Below, piece by piece: positions 36,605 through 47,300 of a stretch of 64,000 bases of DNA (position 1 is the stretch's first letter; each line of letters opens with the position of its first letter). The stretch spans positions 64,392,203 through 64,456,202 of the forward strand of contig JAVIAB010000046.1 of assembly GCA_032433765.1 (NCBI GenBank). Reading direction: 5' to 3'. Under the pieces are notes generated by a model. That model saw nothing but the letters and a program-made list of their open reading frames with translations. It was not told the DNA's origin and did no database searches. A program made the translations under genes and the position numbers. Origin of the DNA: Megaustenia siamemsis (Eukaryota; Mollusca; Gastropoda; Stylommatophora; Ariophantidae).

Positions 36605-37322
36605 ATTCGTTATTGGTTACGGAAGGCCTCGGTATCACTGCAAACGAATTAAAATCCATAATTGCTCAACCGCCTGTGCCAGTGGAATCATCCGAATTAC
36701 TAACTCATCTCCCAAACAAAGAAATGCAACTGTAGTCCCCATCGTAGCAGTCTCAGCACACGCCAAAAGACATAAGGCGAAACCGCGCAGAAAGTGAAAA
36801 TAGTCAACTGTTCCCTGTCATACGATATCATCTTTCATCGTAAACAATTGGGACATCGAAACATGATCAAAATGGATGAGACACACAGCTCACAGTGTGG
36901 ATAGAGCACTTAACTCAGTAGCTCCTGCAACAAGCCGGACTTGGAATATGAGGAAACTGCAACAAGGAACACTATTCAGACATAGCCTTCAATGGTTCCT
37001 GCCACATATCCACCATATACCGGAATTTCACGTCCTCCCGAAAATGATGATCGTCATATTGAGAACAAAAATGTACAGCGCCTGATGATGTTAGGACATT
37101 GTTCTTGACTGCAACAGAAGATATAAACACAAAGTTAGTCGTCGAATTATCCCCGTCACACATCAAACAACAGACCGTACGGTTAGCGTACAACGAACGA
37201 AACACGGTGCAAATTCCCCAAAGAGGAAAATCATCGGTCGACTTGACGGAGCAGTCAACATTAAATGCGTTTCAGCATATAAATAACTTGCGTCAAATAA
37301 TACCAAATAATGTCAAATAATA
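36605..37322. mobile_element. Inserted element of unknown class, 0.72 kb
   Basis: The segment interrupts the retrotransposon at TTTTGCCAGTT. TTGCCAGT is present at both edges (36,596-36,603 and about 37,324-37,331), as expected for an 8-bp target duplication. I see no clear terminal inverted repeats; the right end is AAT-rich (AATAATACCAAATAATG). Part of it (36,890-37,030) recurs inverted at 63,860-64,000. No protein domain is recognised. Confidence 0.6.
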
Positions 37323-37365
37323 ATTGCCAGTAGTAACCAAGTACTCCAGCTTTTCTCTTCTCATG

Positions 37366-37672
37366 ATAGGTAAAGGTAAAGAACGAGACTTGAACCGGCG
37401 TCTTATCACGCCAGTTTCCACCCATATGTGCTCAGCCGCCTATCCAGAAGTCTCCGAACACTTCTGGATAGTGTCGCTTCAAGCATAGAAACTCAAAATG
37501 CGAGGCGACATTCCTCATCTTCCCAGAGTACTACCCTAGTACCCTTTTCTGCCAGCGGCTTGGTCGACCGTGTGGGTATTATTTTGTCCAACCCTGAGTA
37601 CAACCCACACAGCTCCCAGCGGGAATCGAACACGGGTTGTCTGAACGTCAGTAGCCCCCGTCGGGTTCTTCA
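37366..37672 (-). mobile_element. SINE-like insertion, 0.31 kb, with Pol III B-box
   Basis: The minus strand has a B-box-like GTGTTCGATTCCCG (37,620-37,633) in a tRNA-like setting (GGGGGCTACTGACGTTCAGA before it). It ends in a TTTACCTTTACCT tail (37,366-37,378), a usual SINE-type simple 3' tail. It interrupts the retrotransposon at CTCATGAT and is flanked by TGAT on both sides. A second GGTTCAAGTCTCG motif lies near 37,387-37,399. Confidence 0.65.
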
Positions 37673-37878
37673 CGTGATGTGTCTGACTAATGTCACTTGT
37701 TTATTTCTGATGGTTTGTTTTAGGAGCTCTATTTTTGTGTTGTCCTCTTTGAGAATTTCCTCGCTGGCCTTTTAATCTGTCCAGTGAACTCTCAACATAC
37801 CCTACCACAGGTAAACAAACATAACAGATTATGTTTCAAAGCAACAAAGAAACAACACACACACACAAAATGCCTTAC

Positions 37879-38057
37879 CACTGAAGTAAGAAAACTATTC
37901 TCATCTTCTCCTCTGATGCTTGCCAGTTCGGCCCCCATGTTGTTGCAGACTTGCCGAGAATCGAACCAGGTCATTGAGGATATCACTCCAGAAGATGCAC
38001 TCACGAAGTAGCAGAAGTTGTTGGACAGGACCCACGAAGAGTTGGAGCACAGTGATG
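37879..38057 (-). CDS. CTLD-B exon: N-terminal half
   Basis: This 179-nt exon (phase 1 in, phase 0 out) follows acceptor TTTGCCCCATGCAG and ends at GTAAGG. It encodes SLCSNSSWVLSNNFCYF and WFDSRQVCNNMGAELASI, then EDENSFLTSV. This is the standard CTLD opening: C..W....CY, then W.....C...ga.LasI...eE..fl. Cys pairs for the N-terminal hairpin and for the long disulphide are present. It joins in phase 0 to the WIGL exon at 34,116. The surroundings hold broken retrotransposon sequence on one side (36.4-37.8k) and a 31-bp array on the other. Confidence 0.9.
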
Positions 38058-38104
38058 CTGCATGGGGCAAATAAATGCTCATTCTCATCATGTGCCGTAC
38101 CGGT

Positions 38105-38192
38105 ACCATAGACATAGCATAGACATAGCATTGACATAGCATAGACATAGCATATACATAGCATAGACATGCCATGAACATACAATGGACAT
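38105..38192. repeat. 12-bp repeat around CATAGACATAGC
   Basis: About seven imperfect units of CATAGACATAGC and CATTGACATAGC. Confidence 0.9.
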
Positions 38193-38261
38193 TACTAGCA
38201 AGGATACAGTGTGACTAACAGCTATCTCAGCTGCTCACAAACACTTCAGTTCATTAGTCGT

Positions 38262-39155
38262 GGCCTACAATCAACTCTCATCTGCCACTCCGAGACGATA
38301 ATCAACTCTCATCTACCACTCCTAGACCACAATCAACTCTCATCTACTAATCCTTGCTCACAATCAACTCTCCTCTACTAATCCTTGTTCACAATCAACT
38401 CTCATCTACTAATCCTTGTTCACAATCAACTCTCATCTACTAATCCTTGTTCACAATCAACTCTCATCTACTAATCCTTGCTCACAATCAACTCTCATCT
38501 ACTAATCCTTGTTCACAATCAACTCTCATCTACTAATCCTTGTTCACAATCAACTCTCATCTACTAATCCTTGCTCACAATCAACTCTCATCTACTAATC
38601 CTTGCTCACAATCAACTCTCATCTACTAATCCTTGTTCACAATCAACTCTCATCTACTAATCCTTGCTCACAATCAACTCTCATCTTCTAATCCTTGTTC
38701 ACAATCAACTCTCATCTACTAATCCTTGTTCACAATCAACTCTCATCTACTAATCCTTGTTCACAATCAACTCTCATCTACTAATCCCTGCTCACAATCA
38801 ACTCTCATCTACTAATCCTTGCTCACAATCAACTCTCATCAACTAATCTTTGTTCACAATCAACTCTCATCTACTAATCCTTGCTCACAATCAACTCTCA
38901 TCTACTAATCCTTGTTCACAATCAACTCTCATCTACTAATCCTTGCTCACAATCAACTCTCATCTACTAATCCTTGCTCACAATCAACTCTCATCTACTA
39001 ATCCTTGCTCACAATCAACTCTCATCTACTAATCCTTGTTCACAATCAACTCTCATCTACTAATCCTTGTTCACAATCAACTCTCATCTACTAATCCTTG
39101 CTCACAATCAACTCTCATCTACTAATCCTTGTTCACAATCAACTCTCATCTACTA
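38262..39155. repeat. 31-bp tandem array, about 29 copies
   Basis: The unit contains CACAATCAACTCTCATCTAC and TAATCCTTG(C/T)T. The first two copies are diverged; the rest differ mainly at the C/T site. Confidence 0.95.
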
Positions 39156-39403
39156 TGATGATATGACCATTACTTCTGTTTTCTGACTGTTCAGACGGAG
39201 ACCTTTCTTGTTGCCGCAGATTGAAACACTACCAGGCTGAGGACTTATTGAACCATGAACGCTGCACATTTTCTATGAGTGGAACTAAAGTGACACAATG
39301 AGGGGAACACAAACAACTGTGCACAAGAAGACTTGTTTCAAACTATGTGGTTGATATCACCCTATACAACTCTTTACCAGTCTCTCCTACAATTATTACA
39401 TAT

Positions 39404-39986
39404 GTAGGGGTCAGTGGAGCAATGAAGGGGTCAGTGGAGCAATGTGGAGGTCAGTGGAGCAATGCAGGGGGTCAGTGGATCGATGTGGGGGTCAGTGGAT
39501 CGATGTGCGGGTCAGTGGAGCAATGTAGGGGTCAGTGGATCGATGTAGAGGTCAGTGGAGCAATGTAGGGGTCAGTGGAACAATGTAGGGGTCAGTGGAT
39601 CGATGTGGGGGTCAGTGGAATAATGTAGGGGTCAGTGGATCGATGTGGGAGTCAGTGGAACGATGTGGGAGTCAGTGGAACAATGTAGGGGTCAGTGGAT
39701 CGATGTGGGGGTCAGTGGAGCAATGTAGGGGTCAGTGGAGCAATGTAGGGGTCAGTCGATCGATGTGGGGGTCAGTGGAGCAATGTAGGGGTCAGTGGAT
39801 CGATGTGGGGGTCAGTGGAGCAATGTAGGGGTCAGTGGATCGATGTGGGGGTCAGTGGAACAATGTAGGGGTCAGTGGATCGATGTGGGGGTCAGTGGAG
39901 CAATGTAGGGGTCAGTGGAGCAATGTAGGGGTCAGTGGATCGATGTGGGGGTCAGTGGATCGATGTGGGGGTCAGTGGAGCAATAG
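39404..39986. repeat. 20-bp tandem array, about 29 copies, two monomer types
   Basis: Monomers are GTCAGTGGATCGATGTGGGG and GTCAGTGGAGCAATGTAGGG, mixed along the array. Confidence 0.95.
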
Positions 39987-40032
39987 CAAAATGGTAGAGC
40001 TACAAGCTACTGATAAGTTGTTAAAAAATAGT

Positions 40033-41050
40033 TGAAAAAGGGAGAGAGAAGGCTACATACAGATGTCATCAAAGAAGAAAGAAGGCTACAGACAGATGTC
40101 ATCAAAATAAGAGAGAGGGCTTCAGACAGATGTCATCAAAAGAAGAAAGAAGGCTACAGACAGATGTCATCAAAAGAAGAAAGAAGGCTACATGCAGATG
40201 TCATCAAAAGAAGAAAGAAGGCTACATGCATATGTCATCAAAAGAAGAAAGAAGGCTACATGCAGATGTCATCAAAAGAAGAAAGAAGGCTACAGACAGA
40301 TGTCATCAAAAGAAGAAAGAAGGCTACATGCAGATGTCATCAAAAGAAGAAAGAAGGCTACAGACAGATGTCATCAAAAGAAGAAAGAAGGCTACATGCA
40401 GATGTCATCAAAAGAAGAAAGAAGGCTACATGCAGATGTCATCAAAAGAAGAAAGAAGGCTACATGCAGATGTCATCAAAAGAAGAAAGAAGGCTACAGG
40501 CAGATGTCATCAAAAGAAGAAAGAAGGCTACATGCAGATGTCATCAAAAGAAGAAAGAAGGCTACAGACAGATGTCATCAAAAGAAGAAAGAAGGCTACA
40601 GACAGATGTCATCAAAAGAAGAAAGAAGGCTACATGCAGATGTCATCAAAAGAAGAGAGAAGGCTACATGCAGATGTCATCAAAAGAAGAAAGAAGGCTA
40701 CAGACAGATGTCATCAAAAGAAGAAAGAAGGCTACAGACAGATGTCATCAAAAGAAGAAAGAAGGCTACAGACAGATGTCATCAAAAGAAGAAAGAAGGC
40801 TACAGACAGATGTCATCAAAAGAAGAAAGAAGGCTACAGGCAGATGTCATCAAAAGAAGAAAGAAGGCTACAGGCAGATGTCATCAAAAGAAGAGAGAAG
40901 GCTACATGCAGATGTCATCAAAAGAAGAGAGAAGGCTACATGCAGATGTCATCAAAAGAAGAGAGAAGGCTACAGGCAGATGTCATCAAAAGAAGAGAGA
41001 AGGCTACAGGCAGATGTCATCAAAAGAAGAGAGAAGGCTACAGACAGAAA
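40033..41050. repeat. 34-bp tandem array, about 30 copies
   Basis: The unit contains AGAAGAAAGAAGGCTACA, then GACAG/TGCAG/GGCAG, then ATGTCATCAAA. The AGAGAGAAGG form is concentrated at the end. Period 34 is not divisible by three, yet all three plus frames are open because the unit lacks stops. Confidence 0.95.
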
Positions 41051-41253
41051 AAAAAAACTGAAAAGAAGGCATAAGGATACTGATAGAAAAAATATAAAAA
41101 AAATAAAACACTACAGACAGAAATAACCCAAAAAAACACAGAACACAACAAACAGATGTAATCAAAATGTGGACAGAAAACAACAAGACATTGTGACTGG
41201 CGGCAGTAACATGTGATTATGGCTGAGCCAAGACAAACAAGTCAAGTACTTAC

Positions 41254-41298
41254 ACGTCACACCAGTTGCTGCTGTTGGTGGTGTTGTTATTGTTGTTC
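41254..41298 (-). CDS. Thr-rich linker exon between CTLD-A and CTLD-B
   Basis: This 45-nt exon is bounded by a TGTCTGTAG acceptor and a GTAAGT donor. In phase 1 it reads TTITTPPTAATGVT and is joined at both ends to Gly or Ser through split codons. The composition matches the linker between CTLD-B and -C (STITTSVTVPATGG), which supports this frame over an alternative Asn-rich one. Phase 1-1 and 45 nt make it symmetric, so skipping it would keep the frame. Thr/Pro runs like this are usual O-glycosylation targets (inference). Confidence is limited by its small size. Confidence 0.65.
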
Positions 41299-41389
41299 CT
41301 ACAGACAAACAGAGCACAAGAAATGAGCAACTTCATAGATGTCAGAGGGAAGATAACTCTAGCACATCTCAAGTGTGGCATGATGTGGG

Positions 41390-44300
41390 ATAGTGGTCTC
41401 ATTACTTTGTGGGAGAATAGTGGTCTCATTACTTTGTGGGAGAATAGTGGTCTTATTACTTTGTGTGAAAATAGTGGTCTCATTACTTTGTGTGAGTATA
41501 GTGGTCTCATTACTTTGTGTGAGAATAGTGGTCTTATTACTTTGTGTGAGTATAGTGGTCTCATTACTTTGTGTGAAAATAGTGGTCTTATTACTTTGTG
41601 TGAGAATAGTGGTCTCTTTACTTTGTGTGAGAATAGTGGTCTTATTACTTTGTTTGAGAATAGTGGTCTCATTACTTTGTGTGAGAATAGTGGTCTTATT
41701 AATTTGTGTGAAAATAGTGGTCTCATTACTTTGTGTGAGAATAGTGAATAGTGGTCTCATTACTTTGTGGGAGAATTGTGGTCTCATTACTTTGTGTGAG
41801 AATAGTGGTCACATTCCTTTGTGAAAATATTGGTCTCATTACTTTGTGAAAATAGTGGTCTCATTACTTTGTGTGAAAATAGTAGTCTCATTACTTTGTG
41901 TGAAAATAGTGGTCTTATTACTTGTGTGAGAATAGTGGTCTCATTACTTTGTGTGAGAATAGTGGTCTCATTACTTTGTGTGAGAATAGTGGTCTTATTA
42001 CTTTGTGTGAAAATAGTGGTCTTATTACTTGTATGAGAATAGTGGTCCCATTACTTTGTGTGAGAATAGTGGTCTCATTACTTTGTGTGAGAATAGTGGT
42101 ATTATTACTTTGTGTGAGAATAGTTGTCTTATTACTTTGTGTGAGAATAGTGGTCTCATTACTATGTGTGAGAATAGTGGTCTTATTACTTTGTGTGAGA
42201 ATAGTGGTCTCATTACTTTTTGTGAGAAAAGTGGTCTCATTATTTTGTGTGAAAATAGTGGTCTTATTACTTTGTGTGAGAATAGTGGTCTAATTACTTT
42301 GTGTGAAAATAGTGGTCTTATTACTTTGTGTGAAAATAGTGGTCTCATTACTTTGTGTGAAAATAGTGGTCTCTTTACTTTGTGTGAGAATAGTGGTCTT
42401 ATTACTTTGTGTGAGAATAGTGGTCTTATTACTTTGTGTGAGAATAGTGAATAGTGGTCTCATTACTTTGTGTGAGAATAGTGGTATTATTACTTTGTGT
42501 GAGAATAGTGGTCTCATTACTTTGTGTGAAAATAGTGGTCTTATTACTTTGTGTGAGAATAGTGGTCTCATTACTTTGTGTGAGAATAGTGGTCTTATTA
42601 CTTTGTGTGAAAATAGTGGTCTTATTGCTTTGTGTGAAAATAGTGGTCTTATTACTTTGTGTGAAAATAGTGGTATCATTACTTTGTGTGAAATTAGTGG
42701 TCTCTTTACTTTGTGTGAGAATAGTGGTATCATTACTTTGTGTGAGAATAGATGTCTTATTACTTTGTGTGAGAATAGTGGTCTCTTTACTTTGTGTGAG
42801 AATAGTGGTCTCATTACTTTGTGTGAGAATAGTGGTCTTATTACTTTGTGTGAGAATAGTGGTCTTATTACTTTGTGTAAGAATAGGGGTCTCTTTACTT
42901 TGTGTAAGAAAAGTGGTCTCATTACTTTGTGTGAAAATAGTGATCTCATTACTTTGTGTGAGAATAGTGGTCTCATTACTTTGTGTGAGAATAGTGGTAT
43001 TATTACTTTGTGTGAAAATAGTGGTCTCATTACTTTGTGTGAGAATAGTGAATAGTGGTCTCATTACTTTGTGGGAGAATTGTGGTCTCATTACTTTGTG
43101 TGAGAATAGTGGTCACATTCCTTTGTGAAAATATTGGACTCATTACTTTGTGAAAATAGTGGTCTCATTACTTTGTGTGAAAATAGTAGTCTCATTACTT
43201 TGTGTGAAAATAGTGGTCTTATTACTTGTGTGAGAATAGTGGTCTCATTACTTTGTGTGAGAATAGTGGTCTCATTACTTTGTGTGAGAATAGTGGTCTT
43301 ATTACTTTGTGTGAAAATATTGGTCTTATTACTTGTATGAGAATAGTGGTCCCATTACTTTGTGTGAGAATAGTGGTCTCATTACTTTGTGTGAGAATAG
43401 TGGTATTATTACTTTGTGTGAGAATAGTTGTCTTATTACTTTGTGTGAGAATAGTGGTCTCATTACTATGTGTGAGAATAGTGGTCTTATTACTTTGTGT
43501 GAGAATAGTGGTCTCTTTACTTTTGTGAGAATAGTGGTCTCTTTACTTTGTGTGAGAATAGTGGTCTTATTACTTTGTGTGAGAATAGTGGTCTGATTAC
43601 TTTGTGTAAGAATAGGGGTCTCTTTACTTTGTGTAAGAATAGTGGTCTCATTACTTTGTGTGAAAATAGTGGTCTCATTACTTTGTGTGAGAATAGTGGT
43701 CTCATTACTTTGTGTGAGAATAGTGGTATTATTACTTTGTGTGAAAATAGTGGTCTTATTACTTTGTGTGAGAATAGTGAATAGTGGTCTCATTACTTTG
43801 TGGGAGAATTGTGGTCTCATTACTTTGTGTGAGAATAGTGGTCACATTCCTTTGTGAAAATATTGGACTCATTACTTTGTGAAAATAGTGGTCTCATTAC
43901 TTTGTGTGAAAATAGTAGTCTCATTACTTTGTGTGAAAATAGTGGTCTTATTACTTGTGTGAGAATAGTGGTCTCATTACTTTGTGTGAGAATAGTGGTC
44001 TTATTACTTTGTGTGAAAATATTGGTCTTATTACTTGTATGAGAATAGTGGTCCCATTACTTTGTGTGAGAATAGTGGTCTCATTACTTTGTGTGAGAAT
44101 AGTGGTATTATTACTTTGTGTGAGAATAGTTGTCTTATTACTTTGTGTGAGAATAGTGGTCTCATTACTATGTGTGAGAATAGTGGTCTTATTACTTTGT
44201 GTGAGAATAGTGGTCTCTTTACTTTTTGTGAGAATAGTGGTCTCTTTACTTTGTGTGAGAATAGTGGTCTTATTACTTTGTGTGAGAATAGTGGTCTGAT

Positions 44301-47300
44301 TACTATGTGTGAGAATAGTGGTCTTATTACTTTGTGTGAGAATAGTGGTCTCTTTACTTTTTGTGAGAATAGTGGTCTCTTTACTTTGTGTGAGAATAGT
44401 GGTCTTATTACTTTGTGTGAGAATAGTGGTCTGATTACTTTGTGTGAGAATAGTGGTCTTATTACTTTGTGTGAAAATAGTGGTCTTATTACTTTGTTTG
44501 AGAATAGTGGTCTCTTTACTTTGTGTGAGAATAGTGGTCTCATTACTTTGTGTGAGAATAGTGGTCTTATTACTTTGTGTGAGAATAGTGGTATTATTAC
44601 TTTGTGTGAGAATAGTGGTCTCATTACTTTGTGTGAGAATAGTGGTCTTATTACTTTGTGTGAAAATAGTGGTCTTATTGCTTTGTGTGAAAATAGTGGT
44701 CTCATTACTTTGTGTGAAAATAGTGGTATCATTACTTTGTGTGAAATTAGTGGTCTCTTTACTTTGTGCAAGAATAGTGGTCTCATTACTTTGTGTGAGA
44801 ATAGTGGTCTTATTACTTTGTGTGAGAATAGTGGTCTCTTTACTTTGTGTGAGAATAGTGGTCTCATTACTTTGTGTGAGAATAGTGGTCTTATTACTTT
44901 GTGTGAGAATAGTGGTCTTATTACTTTGTGTAAGAATAGGGATCTCTTTACTTTGTGTAAGAATAGTGGTCTCATTACTTTGTGTGAAAATAGTGGTCTC
45001 ATTACTTTGTGTGAGAATAGTGGTCTTATTACTTTGTGTGAAAATAGTGGTCTCATTATTTTGTGTGAGAATAGTGGTCTCATTACTTTGTGTGAGAATA
45101 GTGAATAGTGGTCTCATTACTTTGTGGGAGAATTGTGATCTCATTACTTTGTGTGAGAATAGTGAATAGTGGTCTCATTACTTTGTGTGAGAATAGTGGA
45201 CTTATTACTTTGTGTGAGAATAGTGGTCTCATTACTTTGTGTGAGAATAGTGAATAGTGGTCTCATTACTTTGTGTGAGAATAGTGGACTTATTACTTTG
45301 TGTGAGAATAGTGGTCTCATTACTTTGTGTGAGAATAGTGGTCTTATTACTTTGTGTGAGTATAGTGGTCTCATTACTTTGTGTGAAAATGGTGGTCGTA
45401 TTACTTGGTGTGAGAATAGTGGTCTGTTTACTTTGTGTGAGAATAGTGGTCTCATTACTTTGTGTAAGAATAGGGGTCTCTTTACTTTGTGTGAGAATAG
45501 TGGTCTTATTACTTTGTGTGAAAATAGTGGTCTCATTACTTTTGTGTGAGAATAATGGTCTTATTAATTTGTGTGAAAATAGTGGTCTCATTACTTTGTG
45601 TGAGAATAGTGAATAGTGGTCTCATTACTTTGTGGGAGAATTGTGGTCTCATTACTTTGTGTGAGAATAGTGGTCACATTCCTTTGTGAAAATATTGGTC
45701 TCATTACTTTGTGAAAATAGTGGTCTCATTACTTTGTGTGAAAATAGTAGTCTCATTACTTTGTGTGAAAATAGTGGTCTTATTACTTGTGTGAGAATAG
45801 TGGTCTCATTACTTTGTGTGAGAATAGTGGTCTCTTTACTTTGTGTGAGAATAGTGGTCTTATTACTTTGTGTGAAAATAGTGGTCTTATTACTTGTATG
45901 AGAATAGTGGTCCCATTACTTTGTGTGAGAATAGTGGTCTCATTACTTTGTGTGAGAATAGTGGTCTTATTACTTTGTGTGAGAATAGTTGTTTTATTAC
46001 TTTGTGTGAGAATAGTGGTCTCATTACTATGTGTGAGAGTAGTGGTCTTATTACTTAGTGTGAGAATAGTGGTCTCATTACTTTTTGTCAGAATAGTGGT
46101 CTCATTATTTTGTGTGAAAATAGTGGTCTTATTACTTTGTGTGAGAATAGTGGTCTAATTACTTTGTGTGAAAATAGTGGTCTTATTACTTTGTGTGAAA
46201 ATAGTGGTCTCATTACTTTGTGTGAAAATAGTAGTCTCTTTACTTTGTGTGAGAATAGTGGTCGTATTACTTTGTGTGAAAATAGTGGTCTTATTACTTT
46301 GTGTGAGAATAGTGGTCTTATTACTTTGTGTGAAAATAGTGGTCTTATTACTTTGTTTGATAATAGTGGTCTCTTTACTTTGTGTGAGAATAGTGGTCTC
46401 ATTACTTTGTGTGAGAATAGTGGTCTTATTACTTTGTGTGAAAATAGTGGTCTTATTACTTTGTGTGAAAATGGTGGTCTTATTACTTTGTGTGAAAATA
46501 GTGGTATCATTACTTTGTGTGAAAATAATGGTCTCTTTACTTTGTGTGAGAAAAGTGGTCTCATTACTTTGTGTGAGAATAGTGGTCTTATTACTTTGTG
46601 TGAGAATAGTGGTCTCTTTACTTTGTGTGAGAATAGTGGTCTCATTACTTTGAGTGAGAATAGTGGTCTTATTACTTTGTGTAAGAATAGGGGTCTCTTT
46701 ACTTTGTGTAAGAATGGTGGTCTCATTACTTTGTGTGAAAATAGTGGTCTCATTACTTTGTGTGAGAATAGTGGTCTCATTACTTTGTGTGAAAATAGTG
46801 GTCTCATTACTTTGTGTGAGAATAGTGGTCTTATTACTTTGTGTGAGAATAGTGGTCTCATTACTTTGTGTGAGAATAGTGAATAGTGGTCTCATTACTT
46901 TGTGTGAGAATAGTGGTCTTATTACTTTGTGTGAGAATAGTGGTCTCATTACTTTGTGTGAGAATAGTGGTCTTATTACTTTGTGTGAAAATAGTGGTCT
47001 CATTACTTTGTGTGAGAATAGTGGTCTTATTACTTTGTGTGAGAATAGTGGTCTCATTACTTTGTGTGAGAATAGTGAATAGTGGTCTCATTACTTTGTG
47101 GGAGAATTGTGATCTCATTACTTTGTGTGAGAATAGAGGTCTCATTACTTTGTGAAAATAGTGGTCTTATTACTTTGTGTGAGAATAGTGGTCTTATTAC
47201 TTTGTGAAAATAGTGGTCTTATTACTTTGTGTGAGAATAGTGGTCTCATTACTTTGTGAAAATAGTGGTCTTATTACTTTGTGTGAGAATAGTGAATAGT

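Larger units (their letters stand above)
36440..37795 (-). mobile_element. Non-LTR retrotransposon 3' fragment split by two insertions
   Basis: Plus-strand DNA at 36,470-36,604, 37,323-37,364 and 37,673-37,795 is collinear with 28,380-28,640 (for example TGACACCAA(A/G)CTATCCAGTAT, AACCAAGTA.TCCA, TTTGAGAA(T/C)TTCCTC), i.e. one minus-strand element of that family. The two gaps are about 720 bp and about 310 bp of unrelated sequence. Confidence 0.8.

Noticed and set aside
40032..41126. Lys-rich plus-strand frame of 364 codons
   Set aside because: The 34-bp unit lacks stops in all three plus frames, so three overlapping long frames exist; this is composition, not coding.
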